Positions 8,705 through 16,309 are shown, counted from the first letter of the stretch. The stretch is DNA of 33,330 nt from Oscillospiraceae bacterium (GCA_017559185.1 JAFYSU010000012.1:1-33330); one strand, 5' to 3'. The notes: generated by a model not told the origin, from the sequence alone. Made by a program: numbers and translations.

Positions 8705-9055
8705 ATGGAGAGAATTATAAGTGATGTACTGCGTCCTTTGGGAGCTACACGCAATTATATGGGATACAGACAAACGGTTGTTGCCATACGCTTGACAATT
8801 GAGGATGAAACCAGACTGCATCGTATTACAAAAGATATTTATTCAGTTGTTGCAGAAGAATGTAATTGCCCTGTCCTTACAGTTGAACGCAACATTCGTA
8901 CACTGATTTTAAAAGGCTGGAGAACCAATAAAAAATATATGTGCGAAATGGCGGGCTTTCCACTGGAAGCTCCGCCATCTGCATCACAATTTATTGATTT
9001 TGTTGCTGCGTATATTCAAAGAAATTATTTGTGTGATACAATATCCAAAGATTGA
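8705..9055 (+). CDS. Orphan Spo0A C-terminal (DNA-binding) domain protein
   Basis: The 116-residue product is a stand-alone Spo0A C-terminal effector domain. The family pattern is visible: a start like ISDVLRPLGATRNYMGYRQ, then a helix-turn-helix with VVAEECNCPVLTVERNIR matching the recognition-helix region of Spo0A (VERAIR in Bacillus), and the end PPSASQFIDFVAAYIQ matching the Spo0A C terminus. The phospho-receiver domain is absent, so it cannot be phosphorylated like Spo0A; it may bind 0A boxes constitutively or compete for them. I chose the ATG at 8705 because GGAGG lies 10 bases upstream; an in-frame ATG at 8594 lacks this. It lies inside the prophage and overlaps the opposing repressor gene tail to tail by 31 bases. 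Confidence 0.85.
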   Translation: MERIISDVLRPLGATRNYMGYRQTVVAIRLTIEDETRLHRITKDIYSVVAEECNCPVLTVERNIRTLILKGWRTNKKYMCEMAGFPLEAPPSASQFIDFVAAYIQRNYLCDTISKD

Positions 9056-9285
9056 TATTTTTCTTTGATTTTGTCGTTGTCTAATAATAGTTCGGAAGGT
9101 TCGACATTTATTGCCGAGGCAATAGATGCAAGTGTGCTTACTGTAATGTTATGTTTGCCACGCTCTATGCCTGCGAAGTAGGAGGGGTCGATGTCGGCCG
9201 CCCAAGCGGCATCGGGAATGCTTATGCCGTTGGATTTGCGGATATGGCGAATGTTGTTTCCGATTTGGGTGAATACATCTGTCAT
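9025..9285 (-). CDS. XRE-family helix-turn-helix repressor
   Basis: This 86-residue protein is almost entirely a Cro/CI-type HTH domain: IGNNIRHIRKSNGISIPDAA, then DIDPSYFAGIERGKHNITVSTL with the recognition helix around SYFAGIERG, then the usual hydrophobic core ASAINVEPSELL. It has no extra sensor domain, so it is likely a simple dimeric DNA-binding repressor. It is the last gene before the prophage end and runs against the Spo0A-like gene (31-base overlap of the coding ends). Its start ATG at 9285 has only a weak GAAAGAAG-like site upstream. A 20-bp perfect palindrome lies 53 bases upstream and is a likely operator. Regulation of lysogeny or of the neighbouring gene is inferred. Confidence 0.88.
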   Translation of the reverse strand: MTDVFTQIGNNIRHIRKSNGISIPDAAWAADIDPSYFAGIERGKHNITVSTLASIASAINVEPSELLLDNDKIKEKYQSLDIVSHK

Positions 9286-9337
9286 GGTTTTGCACTTCTT
9301 TCTGCAAAATCCACGATTTTTCCACGAATAATTTAAT

Positions 9338-9357
9338 TTTTCTTAAATTTAAGAAAA
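9338..9357. promoter_or_regulatory. 20-bp perfect palindrome, candidate operator
   Basis: TTTTCTTAAA is followed at once by its own reverse complement, giving a perfect 20-bp inverted repeat with no spacer. It lies 53 bases upstream of the XRE start codon, about where that gene's promoter should be. It has no following U tract on either strand and is AT-rich throughout, so an operator fits better than a terminator. Its use by the neighbouring repressor is inferred. Confidence 0.5.
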
Positions 9358-9462
9358 TTAAAATAAATTATAAAATCCTTAAAATGCTGATTTTAAAGGT
9401 ATTTTAGGGCGTTTTTGGGGAGATGGAAAGAGAAACGAATTATTAAAAAATGCAAAGATTTA

Positions 9463-9481
9463 TTTCCCCCCGCCTCCACCA
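9463..9481 (+). repeat. Prophage attachment site: 3' end of ssrA (or tRNA-Ala)
   Basis: The sequence ends CCCCCCGCCTCCACCA. Read as the 3' end of a tRNA-like RNA, it gives CCA, an A discriminator, a 7-base acceptor strand CGCCTCC and a T-stem half CCCCC. The third acceptor position is U70, which would pair with G3; G3-U70 is the alanine identity element shared by tmRNA and tRNA-Ala. No matching 5' half precedes it: the bases before are AT-rich and do not form a T loop. An intrinsic terminator follows 7 bases later. This is what remains of the displaced gene end when a phage integrates into the 3' end of such a gene. Confidence 0.75.
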
Positions 9482-9488
9482 AAATAAC

Positions 9489-9522
9489 CCGCTTAAACTT
9501 AATGTTTAGGCGGTGTTTTTTT
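9489..9522 (+). terminator. Terminator of the displaced RNA gene end
   Basis: CCGCTTAAAC (9489-9498) pairs with GTTTAGGCGG (9504-9513), with one T-G wobble and a 5-base loop, followed by TGTTTTTTT. It stands 7 bases after the CCA of the RNA-gene remnant, so it is probably the original ssrA or tRNA terminator. The gene-free stretch 9286-9638 holds the palindrome, the attachment site, this terminator and the next one. Confidence 0.85.
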
Positions 9523-9583
9523 ACTCACGAAAAATACTTTAAGCAACAATAAATTATAGTTAAAATGTTGACTAAGCGTTGAA

Positions 9584-9622
9584 AAACCACTGTATTAAAC
9601 ACATTGTTTAATACAGTGGTTT
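9584..9622. terminator. Strong bidirectional terminator
   Basis: A perfect 18-bp stem (9584-9601 with 9605-9622) is closed by CAT. On the plus strand it is followed by a T run at 9624-9630, and on the minus strand by five T (A at 9582-9586). It ends the adenine deaminase transcript coming from the right and backs up the RNA-gene terminator from the left. Confidence 0.9.
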
Positions 9623-9638
9623 GTTTTTTTGGGGTGAA

Positions 9639-11327
9639 TTAATCGCAGTACAGCGAAACAATTTCCTGCTTATTAACATCAACAAGACCAAAGGTTGTCA
9701 TTTTAAGCGATGGAATAACAGGCAGGCTTACAAATGCCATGTTCATGAAAGGTTCAATGTTTTCGGGAACACCTAAGTCATAAACGGCTTTGCGGACTTT
9801 TTCGTTTAAAACGGAAATTTCCGCACCCGAAAGCTCGGTCATGAGTCCTGCAACAGGCAACGGCATTTCGCAAACAATTTCACCGTCAACGGCTATAACA
9901 TTTCCGCCTGTCGAGCAGATGTGGTTTGCTGCAGCAGCCATGTCCTCCTCGTTTGTGCCGATAACAATAATGTTATGAGAATCGTGTGATACGGAGGATG
10001 CTATTGCACCTTTTTTAAGTCCGATGCCGTTTATAAAACCGATACCTTTATGACCTGTGTTTTTGTGTCGTTCAATAACTGCAAGTTTTAAAATATCTCG
10101 GTCCAAATCAATTCCGTTGCTGTTTTCCCAGTTTATATCTGTTATTGCTTCATCGGTTACAAGCTGTCCCGGAATAAGTTTTATTACGCGGCATTTTGGA
10201 GTTTTTGCTTCAAGAATAAAATCGGAATGGGTAAGCTTTTCGGTATGGAAGGAATTGAAAACAATTTCGCGAAGCTCATCGCTTACCGCAGGTGTTTCAA
10301 AGGCTGACATTACTTTATTGCTTACAACCTTAACACCACCCGAATATACATCGCATACATCAACCGAGTTCAAGTCGTTCAGCACCAAAATATCTGCCTT
10401 ATATCCCGGAGCAACAGCACCAACATAACGCAGACCAAAACACTGGGCAGCTTGAATGGTTGCCATTTGTATAGCAGTTATTGCAGATTTTCCGTTTGCG
10501 GCAGCAAGACGAATTATGTTGTCGATATGACCTTCGTTAACCAAATCGGCAGGGTGGCGGTCATCGGTAACAAGTACGCAGCGGTGATTGTAAGGTGCAT
10601 CAAACAATGGCAAAAGCTGTTCAAGATTTCGTGCAGCTGTTCCTTGGCGAATCATTACCCACTGACCTTTGCGGATTTTTTCGACAGCTTCCTGTACATT
10701 GGTACATTCATGGTCACTTTGTACACCTGCTGCAATGTATTTATCAAGAGCTTTGCCTGTCAAGAACGGGGCATGTCCGTCAACAATTTTTTTATGTTTG
10801 ACAGCATCGGATATTTTTTTCAAAACTTGTGGGTCATCGGCAAGAACACCGGGGAAGTTCATCATTTCCGCAAGACCTACCACTGCATCTTCATTGTAAA
10901 ATTCTTCGATATCTTCGGCATTAAGCACAGCCCCTGATTCATCAAGAGGGGTTGCAGGAACACATGAAGGCAGATTGAAATATACAGTCATTGGAAGTCC
11001 TTTGCTTGCCTGAAGCATATAACGAATACCTGCTGTACCGCAAACATTTGCAATTTCATGAGGGTCGGCAACAATGGCTGTTGTTCCGTGCGGCATACAC
11101 AGCTTTGTCAGTTCGGCAGGTGTAAGCATGGTGCTTTCGATGTGAATGTGACCATCAATAAATCCGGGGCAAACAAATTTACCGGAAATGTCTTCGGTAA
11201 TGTCAGCGGTTTCATCGGCATATGCACCAACGCCTATAATTTTGCCGTCGGAAATTACTACATCCGCCTGTTCAACCTCACCTGTAAAAACATTAACTAC
11301 ATTTCCGCCTTTTAATAATATTTTCAT
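9639..11327 (-). CDS. ade: Adenine deaminase
   Basis: This 562-residue amidohydrolase-superfamily enzyme converts adenine to hypoxanthine and ammonia in purine salvage, in the cytoplasm. It has the family's usual length and order. An N-terminal beta segment (LLKGGNVVNVFTGEVE) leads to the metal-binding GFIDGHIHIESTM with His60 and His62. The barrel includes ADPHEIANV, VDGHAPFLTG and the VTDDRHPADL aspartate motif. A C-terminal domain specific to AdeC-type deaminases follows, with SHDSHNIIVIGTNEEDM. The ATG at 11327 is preceded by AAAGGAG at a good distance. It is a single gene between its own promoter and the bidirectional terminator. No purine riboswitch is seen in the leader. Confidence 0.95.
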   Translation of the reverse strand: MKILLKGGNVVNVFTGEVEQADVVISDGKIIGVGAYADETADITEDISGKFVCPGFIDGHIHIESTMLTPAELTKLCMPHGTTAIVADPHEIANVCGTAGIRYMLQASKGLPMTVYFNLPSCVPATPLDESGAVLNAEDIEEFYNEDAVVGLAEMMNFPGVLADDPQVLKKISDAVKHKKIVDGHAPFLTGKALDKYIAAGVQSDHECTNVQEAVEKIRKGQWVMIRQGTAARNLEQLLPLFDAPYNHRCVLVTDDRHPADLVNEGHIDNIIRLAAANGKSAITAIQMATIQAAQCFGLRYVGAVAPGYKADILVLNDLNSVDVCDVYSGGVKVVSNKVMSAFETPAVSDELREIVFNSFHTEKLTHSDFILEAKTPKCRVIKLIPGQLVTDEAITDINWENSNGIDLDRDILKLAVIERHKNTGHKGIGFINGIGLKKGAIASSVSHDSHNIIVIGTNEEDMAAAANHICSTGGNVIAVDGEIVCEMPLPVAGLMTELSGAEISVLNEKVRKAVYDLGVPENIEPFMNMAFVSLPVIPSLKMTTFGLVDVNKQEIVSLYCD

Positions 11328-11402
11328 GGTACTTCTCCTTTGATATATGATTAAAGCTGATTTTTATTAAGTCTAAAAATAATAAATATTTCTTTTAGTT
11401 TT

Positions 11403-11431
11403 AGATTAGCACATTTATCTGCATAATACAA
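11403..11431 (-). promoter_or_regulatory. Probable promoter of the adenine deaminase gene
   Basis: Read on the minus strand, TTGTAT (11431-11426) and TAATCT (11408-11403) are separated by exactly 17 bases. They lie about 75 bases upstream of the ade start codon. Both boxes deviate from consensus by two bases. The leader from here to the gene shows no clear structured RNA. Confidence 0.45.
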
Positions 11432-11484
11432 TTTTATTTGAATGGGTGTGCGTTTCGGCGGTAGAAAAGTTTGTGAGTATTAGT

Positions 11485-11490
11485 TATAAT
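11485..11490 (+). promoter_or_regulatory. -10 element for the nitroreductase gene
   Basis: A perfect TATAAT lies 39 bases before the nitroreductase start codon. No good -35 box is found at 16-18 bases upstream, so it may depend on an activator or be a weak promoter. It is divergent from the adenine deaminase promoter within the same 201-base gap. Confidence 0.4.
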
Positions 11491-11528
11491 GTACTTACTA
11501 AAACACAACTTTGAAATGAGGTATAGTT

Positions 11529-12053
11529 ATGAATACATTGGAAGCTATTGCTAAACGAGTATCCGTAAGAAAATATAAATCCGAGCAAATTTCTGAAGAA
11601 GCTTTGGAAAAAATTATAAAGGCGGGCTGTGCAGCACCTATGGCGATGGCAAGATACGACTCGCTTCATATCACCGTTGTGCAGAATGAAGATGTAATGA
11701 AGCAGATAATGGATGCAACAGCAGTGTTTGTTACCAAAGCCTTTGGTGAAGGAAAGAGCATGGACTTTGGCGAAAAAACTTTGATTATTGTTTCGTCCAC
11801 TCCTGCTATTGTAGCGGGGATGGAATATGCAAATGTGGGATGTGTGTTGGAAAATATGCTGCTTGCAGCAACTGATTTGGGTATTGCCAATATTATTTGG
11901 GGTGCTTGTGCTATTGCTGTAGACCAAAACGAAGAACTCAAAAAAATGCTGGGCATTCCGGAAGGCTTTAAGCCCTTGCTTTGTGCTTCGTTTGGTTATG
12001 CCGAAAAGGAAGAACCTGCAAAGACACACAATATTGCAGTTACCCGTGTGTAA
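11529..12053 (+). CDS. Nitroreductase family protein (FMN-dependent)
   Basis: This 174-residue protein belongs to the nitroreductase fold, FMN enzymes that use NAD(P)H to reduce nitro compounds, quinones or flavins. Family marks are the start MNTLEAIAKRVSVRKYKSEQIS with the FMN-phosphate contacting R-S-V-R-K motif (residues 10-14), AGCAAPMAMARYDSLHITVV, and the later GCVLENMLLAATDLGIANIIWG segment that forms the second half of the flavin site. The end FGYAEKEE is also typical. The length is on the short side. The ATG has GAGG 7 bases upstream. No terminator follows, and 88 bases later the GTPase-NYN gene starts, so the two may share a transcript. The substrate cannot be told from the sequence. 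Confidence 0.9.
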   Translation: MNTLEAIAKRVSVRKYKSEQISEEALEKIIKAGCAAPMAMARYDSLHITVVQNEDVMKQIMDATAVFVTKAFGEGKSMDFGEKTLIIVSSTPAIVAGMEYANVGCVLENMLLAATDLGIANIIWGACAIAVDQNEELKKMLGIPEGFKPLLCASFGYAEKEEPAKTHNIAVTRV

Positions 12054-12141
12054 TACATACTGTAAAGATGCAGAATTTTGAAACTGCATGCCGGTGCAGT
12101 GTAAAGGCATACAATAATTTTATGAATTTTACGGAGATACA

Positions 12142-14757
12142 ATGAACAGAGTTATTGGTATTCTGGCGCATGTCGATGCCGGAAAAACTACTTTAAGCGA
12201 AGCCATGCTTTATTTGAGCGGCGTAAGGCGAAAGCTTGGCAGAGTTGACCATAAGGATGCTTTTCTTGATACAGACGCACAGGAGCGAGAAAGAGGAATA
12301 ACCATTTTTTCCAAGCAGGCAATGCTTAATCTTGGCAAAATAGGTGTTACGCTTATGGATACACCGGGGCATGTGGACTTTTCGGCAGAGATGGAACGCA
12401 CACTGTCGGTGCTTGATTGTGCTGTACTTGTAATAAGCGGGACCGATGGTGTTCAAAGCCACACAAGAACACTTTGGAAGCTTTTGCAGCGTCACGAACT
12501 TCCTGTATTTATATTTGTAAATAAAATGGATTTAAACGGAGCAGAACGCCAAAGCATTATGGAGCAGCTAAAAGGTCAGTTAGGCAGCGGATGTGTTGAT
12601 TTTAGCAGCGATAATGATGACCGAGACGAAAATATTGCCGTTTGTGATGATGCTGTAATGGAAGAATTTTTTGAAAGCGGCAAAGTGAGTGACAAAAAAA
12701 TTGCAGAGCTTATTTCCAAGCGAAAGGTTTTTCCTTGTTGGTTTGGTTCGGCTTTAAAGCTGCAAGGTGTCGAGGATTTTTTGACTGGCTTGGAAAATTA
12801 TTCAACATCGCCCAATTATTCCGATGAATTTGGTGCAAGGGTATTCAAAGTTTCGCGTGACAGCAAAAACGCAAGACTTACATGGATGAAAATAACCGGT
12901 GGCACATTAAAAGCAAAAGCTGTACTAAGCGGTGGCGAAGGTGAAAACCGCTGGGAAGAAAAAGCCGACCAGCTGCGCTGTTATTCGGGTGAAAAATTTA
13001 CTCTTACAGAAAGTGCAAACGCAGGAGACATTGTTGCGGTAACGGGATTAAACTATACAAAATCGGGTATGGCACTGGGAGTCGAAAAAATACACAGTAC
13101 AGCTGTTTTGGAACCAGTACTTCATTACCGTATGATACTGCCGCAAGGGGTTGAGCCATTTGTGTTCCTGCCAAAGCTGCGTGAGCTTGAGGAAGAAGAC
13201 CCAATGCTGTGCATACATTGGAATGAACAGCATAAGGAGCTTGGAGTAAGGCTTATGGGGCAGGTGCAGCTTGAAGTTCTGCAAAGGCTTATACAGGACC
13301 GCTTTGGTGTTGAGGTACAGTTTGACACAGGAAGCATAGTTTACCGCGAAACAATAGATTCCACAGTAGTGGGTATGGGGCATTTTGAACCACTCAGGCA
13401 TTATGCCGAGGTCCATTTGCTCATGGAGCCTGCACCGCGGGGAAGCGGACTTGTTGTGAATACAAACTGTTCAACCGATATGCTGGACATAAACTGGCAA
13501 AGGCTTATATTTACGCATTTGCTTGAAAAAGAGTATGTGGGGGTTCTTACAGGTTCGTACATTACGGATATAAAAATAACACTTATTGCAGGACGGGCGC
13601 ATTTAAAGCATACCGAAGGCGGAGATTTTCGGCAGGCTGTGTATCGTGCGGTGCGTCAGGGGCTTATGCAGGCTAAAAATGTCCTGCTTGAACCTTACTA
13701 TGATTTCAGGTTGGAGCTTCCATGCGAGTGTGTAGGTCGAGCGATGACCGACATTCAAAGTATGGGCGGTGAGTGTGATGCTCCCGAAGTTCAAGGTGAA
13801 TATACCGTTGTTGCGGGGCGTGCACCTGTTTCGGGAATGCAGAATTATCACCGTGATGTAGCGGCTTATACACGCGGGTTGGGAAGGCTTTCCTGTTCAC
13901 TTCGCGGTTATGAACCTTGCCATAATGCGCAGGAGGTTATAGACAGTATAGGCTACGACCCCGAACAGGATTTGGAAAATTCGGCAGATTCGGTATTCTG
14001 TGAGCATGGCAGCGGTACAATTGTTAAATGGGATAAAGTTAAGCAGTACATGCATGTGGACAGCGGAATAAAGCTTGAAAAAGATGAAATTCCCGAAATC
14101 CACAGCATACGCACAGTGCAAAGAGGCAGTGGTGAAAGCCTGTCCGACTCACAATTGCTGGAAATTTATGAAAGAACCTACGGCAAGGTTGACCCGCAAA
14201 GGTACCTGCCGCGAAACAAGCCGTCACCAACTGTTCAGATGAGCGAGGAGTTCCGACAGCTGGACAGACCAAAAGCGGAAAAAGAATACCTTTTGGTTGA
14301 CGGATACAATATTATTTTTGCATGGGACGACCTTAACCGTTTGGCACAGCAGGATATAGGTGCAGCACGAGACTTATTGGAAGACATTTTGGTAAACTAC
14401 CGAGGCTTTAAAAAATGCGAGGTAATTTTGGTTTTTGACGCATACAAGGTAAAAGGAAATGCAGGCTCGATAGAAAAAAGAAACGGCATACATATTGTTT
14501 ACACCAAGGAAGCACAAACTGCCGACAACTATATTGAGCAAACTTCCTATGAAAAAGGTAAAAACCACAGGGTGCGTGTTGCAACTTCCGACAGACTGGT
14601 GCAGATGATAATTCTGGGGCACAGTGCATTTAAAGTTTCGGCAAAAAACTTTCGTGCGGAAGTCGAGGCTGCTCAGGCACAAATATCCGACCTGATTGAC
14701 GAATACAACCGAAAAAACAAAGGTGTATGGAAGATTGGTGAGTCGGGAAAATTGTAG
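12142..14757 (+). CDS. Tet(M)/EF-G-like ribosomal GTPase fused to a Rae1/YacP-like NYN RNase domain
   Basis: The 871-residue protein joins two parts. Residues 1 to about 650 form a translation GTPase of the Tet(M)/EF-G type: G1 motif AHVDAGKT (9-16), switch RGIT (51-54), DTPGH (73-77), NKMD (127-130), then EF-G-like domains II to V. Residues about 712-860 match YacP/Rae1-type NYN domains: VDGYN with Asp720, VFDAYKVKG with Asp766, TADN with Asp795 and ATSDR with Asp817, the usual acidic metal site. In Bacillus, Rae1 cuts mRNA in the ribosomal A site, so the fusion may place an RNase on ribosomes. The GTPase part resembles tetracycline-protection proteins, but resistance should not be assumed. 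The ATG at 12142 has GGAG upstream. A bidirectional terminator follows. Confidence 0.9.
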   Translation: MNRVIGILAHVDAGKTTLSEAMLYLSGVRRKLGRVDHKDAFLDTDAQERERGITIFSKQAMLNLGKIGVTLMDTPGHVDFSAEMERTLSVLDCAVLVISGTDGVQSHTRTLWKLLQRHELPVFIFVNKMDLNGAERQSIMEQLKGQLGSGCVDFSSDNDDRDENIAVCDDAVMEEFFESGKVSDKKIAELISKRKVFPCWFGSALKLQGVEDFLTGLENYSTSPNYSDEFGARVFKVSRDSKNARLTWMKITGGTLKAKAVLSGGEGENRWEEKADQLRCYSGEKFTLTESANAGDIVAVTGLNYTKSGMALGVEKIHSTAVLEPVLHYRMILPQGVEPFVFLPKLRELEEEDPMLCIHWNEQHKELGVRLMGQVQLEVLQRLIQDRFGVEVQFDTGSIVYRETIDSTVVGMGHFEPLRHYAEVHLLMEPAPRGSGLVVNTNCSTDMLDINWQRLIFTHLLEKEYVGVLTGSYITDIKITLIAGRAHLKHTEGGDFRQAVYRAVRQGLMQAKNVLLEPYYDFRLELPCECVGRAMTDIQSMGGECDAPEVQGEYTVVAGRAPVSGMQNYHRDVAAYTRGLGRLSCSLRGYEPCHNAQEVIDSIGYDPEQDLENSADSVFCEHGSGTIVKWDKVKQYMHVDSGIKLEKDEIPEIHSIRTVQRGSGESLSDSQLLEIYERTYGKVDPQRYLPRNKPSPTVQMSEEFRQLDRPKAEKEYLLVDGYNIIFAWDDLNRLAQQDIGAARDLLEDILVNYRGFKKCEVILVFDAYKVKGNAGSIEKRNGIHIVYTKEAQTADNYIEQTSYEKGKNHRVRVATSDRLVQMIILGHSAFKVSAKNFRAEVEAAQAQISDLIDEYNRKNKGVWKIGESGKL

Positions 14758-14782
14758 CTGATGTTATTTTAAAAAGAATATT

Positions 14783-14823
14783 AAAAAAATCCGAAGGTTT
14801 GTTTAATACCTTCGGATTTTTTT
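14783..14823. terminator. Bidirectional terminator between converging genes
   Basis: ATCCGAAGGT (14789-14798) pairs with ACCTTCGGAT (14808-14817) around a 9-base loop. A run of A lies before the stem and a run of T after it, so it works on both strands. It serves the GTPase-NYN gene (plus) and the transporter gene (minus). Confidence 0.92.
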
Positions 14824-14874
14824 ATGCAAAAAGAACTGCCGCTTTTCAGCAGGCAGTTCTTAAAGATGGAGACA

Positions 14875-16200
14875 TTATTTTTTGTCGATAGCGTATTCTT
14901 TGTAAGTTTTGGTAACGAATACGGAAAGAGATACGATATGAAGACCGCAAACTACGAACAGCAGCAGGTCAACAGCGTCGAATACGATGTTGAAGCCAAA
15001 TACAGCGAGTGTACCAGATGTAATGATAATAGCCATGTAGATTGCGATGTTGGTGTTTTCGGAGTTTTTGAACAGCTTGGAAAGGAAGAAGTAAGAACCA
15101 AGCAGAGTTGTGAGAGCAGACAGCAGAGTGAATGCACACAGTACAAACAAACCAAATTTACCTGTTACAGCCTGAGCGGTGTTGAAGTAGCCGCTGAGTC
15201 TTTCCAGAGCGCCGGATGGCAGAGTGATTATGCCGTTTCTTACGCCGTAGGAACAGATGTAGGAGGTAATAACACTTGATACGCAGATTGTAATGATGGA
15301 TGGAATGAGTGCGATAGCAGCAGCTTCACGAGGTTTACTGTCTGCTTCCTGAGCTGCCATGGAAAGGGAACCAAGACCGGTTTCAGCGGTCTGGAGTACA
15401 CGCTGCATACCAAGGATGAAGCCGGTTGGCATACCAATCATAGCGGAAACAGGGTTGGTAAGACCTTCAATCATGTGACCAAAGAAGGTTGGAATGTAAT
15501 CACTTGTTTTGATAACGAAGGTAATGAAGAAGATGAAGTACATTACAACTGCGGTAAAAATCATGTAGGTCATGGAGTTGATGAAGATGTGATGTTTTTT
15601 GGTAAGAACGATACCGGAAACAAAAGCAATCATCGGAATGATGATGAACAGGTAACGCTGTACCTGAGAAAGCTTGATTCCAAGGTACATTTCGGAAACG
15701 ATGGTAACAACAGTGTCAATACCACTGAACTGGAAACCGCCGAAACCAAAGATGTACAGTGCAGCAAAGGAAACCATGTAAACAAATGCCAATTTTGGGG
15801 AAAGCAGCATTGCAATGTATTCTTTTGGAGTTTTCTTCATAATTTTGGAGCAAAGTACTTCACTGTAGGATACAGGAACCATGATGCATGCACCAATAAG
15901 AGCCCAAATAGCCATTGCTTCGAAGTGAGCCTGACCGGAGCCTACCAGTTTGCTCAAGGACCCCATAACACCAATGATAGCACCTGTACCAATCATGTTG
16001 CCCAAGCTGATGGATGCAGGACCGATGATGTTTTTGGGATGAAGTTTGCAAGGATGGGAAGAAACTTTTTTAACTTTAAAAATTGCGTTGAAAGCAGTGT
16101 AAGCACCTACAATCAGCATGAAAGGAAGAAAGAATGGCCATACTGTATTGGAAATGGTACCAATTACCTGCTCAAGAATACCTAAAAAATTCATATTCAA
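14875..16200 (-). CDS. Sodium:alanine/glycine symporter-like (AGCS-type) membrane transporter
   Basis: This 441-residue integral membrane protein has about 10-11 hydrophobic segments. It resembles the alanine/glycine:cation symporter (AGCS) family in key places: ISLGNMIGTGAIIGVMGSLSKLVGSG near residues 63-88, VSYSEVLCSKIMKK at about 109-122, and MQRVLQTAETGLGSLSMAAQEA near 264-285, which corresponds to the family's EAGLGSAP signature in altered form. The deviations mean the substrate may not be alanine. The ATG at 16200 follows AAGGAGAATTGA. It is divergent from the regulator gene, and its leader shares a 12-bp motif with the amidohydrolase leader, so transporter and hydrolase probably handle one compound. 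The codon choice suggests high expression. Confidence 0.75.
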   Translation of the reverse strand: MNMNFLGILEQVIGTISNTVWPFFLPFMLIVGAYTAFNAIFKVKKVSSHPCKLHPKNIIGPASISLGNMIGTGAIIGVMGSLSKLVGSGQAHFEAMAIWALIGACIMVPVSYSEVLCSKIMKKTPKEYIAMLLSPKLAFVYMVSFAALYIFGFGGFQFSGIDTVVTIVSEMYLGIKLSQVQRYLFIIIPMIAFVSGIVLTKKHHIFINSMTYMIFTAVVMYFIFFITFVIKTSDYIPTFFGHMIEGLTNPVSAMIGMPTGFILGMQRVLQTAETGLGSLSMAAQEADSKPREAAAIALIPSIITICVSSVITSYICSYGVRNGIITLPSGALERLSGYFNTAQAVTGKFGLFVLCAFTLLSALTTLLGSYFFLSKLFKNSENTNIAIYMAIIITSGTLAVFGFNIVFDAVDLLLFVVCGLHIVSLSVFVTKTYKEYAIDKK

Positions 16201-16245
16201 TTCTCCTTAAAATTTAGTTTAAGTTCGCCTGACTTCATCCAACCT

Positions 16246-16257
16246 AAGACATACCAC
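16246..16257 (+). repeat. 12-bp motif shared with the amidohydrolase leader, copy 1
   Basis: AAGACATACCAC lies in the leader of the transporter gene, 46 bases before its start codon and about 45 bases inside the predicted transcript. An identical copy is found at 18110-18121. It may be an operator for the regulator encoded between them; the role is inferred. Confidence 0.45.
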
Positions 16258-16309
16258 GCTTCAAAGGATTGGTGTTGTAAGCGGGCAGAACCGTTAACTC
16301 GTTGCTCAT

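Larger units (their letters stand above)
1..9481. mobile_element. Prophage, right-hand (late gene) end, partial
   Basis: This stretch carries a holin, an endolysin, a coiled-coil protein, a giant polyvalent protein and two small regulators. It ends at a 3' RNA-gene remnant at 9463-9481, after which the gene content becomes ordinary chromosomal metabolism. All genes but the last read left to right, as in a late operon. No integrase, terminase, portal or tail gene is in view, so most of the prophage lies beyond the left edge. An integrase beside the intact ssrA or tRNA-Ala gene is expected at the far end. The phage identity is clear; the exact right boundary is inferred from the RNA-gene scar. 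Confidence 0.85.

Noticed and set aside
11328..11528. Possible purine riboswitch before adenine deaminase
   Set aside because: The leader lacks the conserved three-way junction bases and paired arms of purine riboswitches.
12069..12100. Overlapping small hairpins (TGCAG/CTGCA and ACTGCA/TGCAGT) between nitroreductase and GTPase-NYN genes
   Set aside because: Stems are only 5-6 bp with no U tract, so they support neither a terminator nor a defined attenuator.
12142..14757. Calling the GTPase a tetracycline resistance gene
   Set aside because: Resemblance to Tet(M) is general, the NYN fusion is not part of known resistance proteins, and the gene sits in ordinary chromosome rather than a resistance element.
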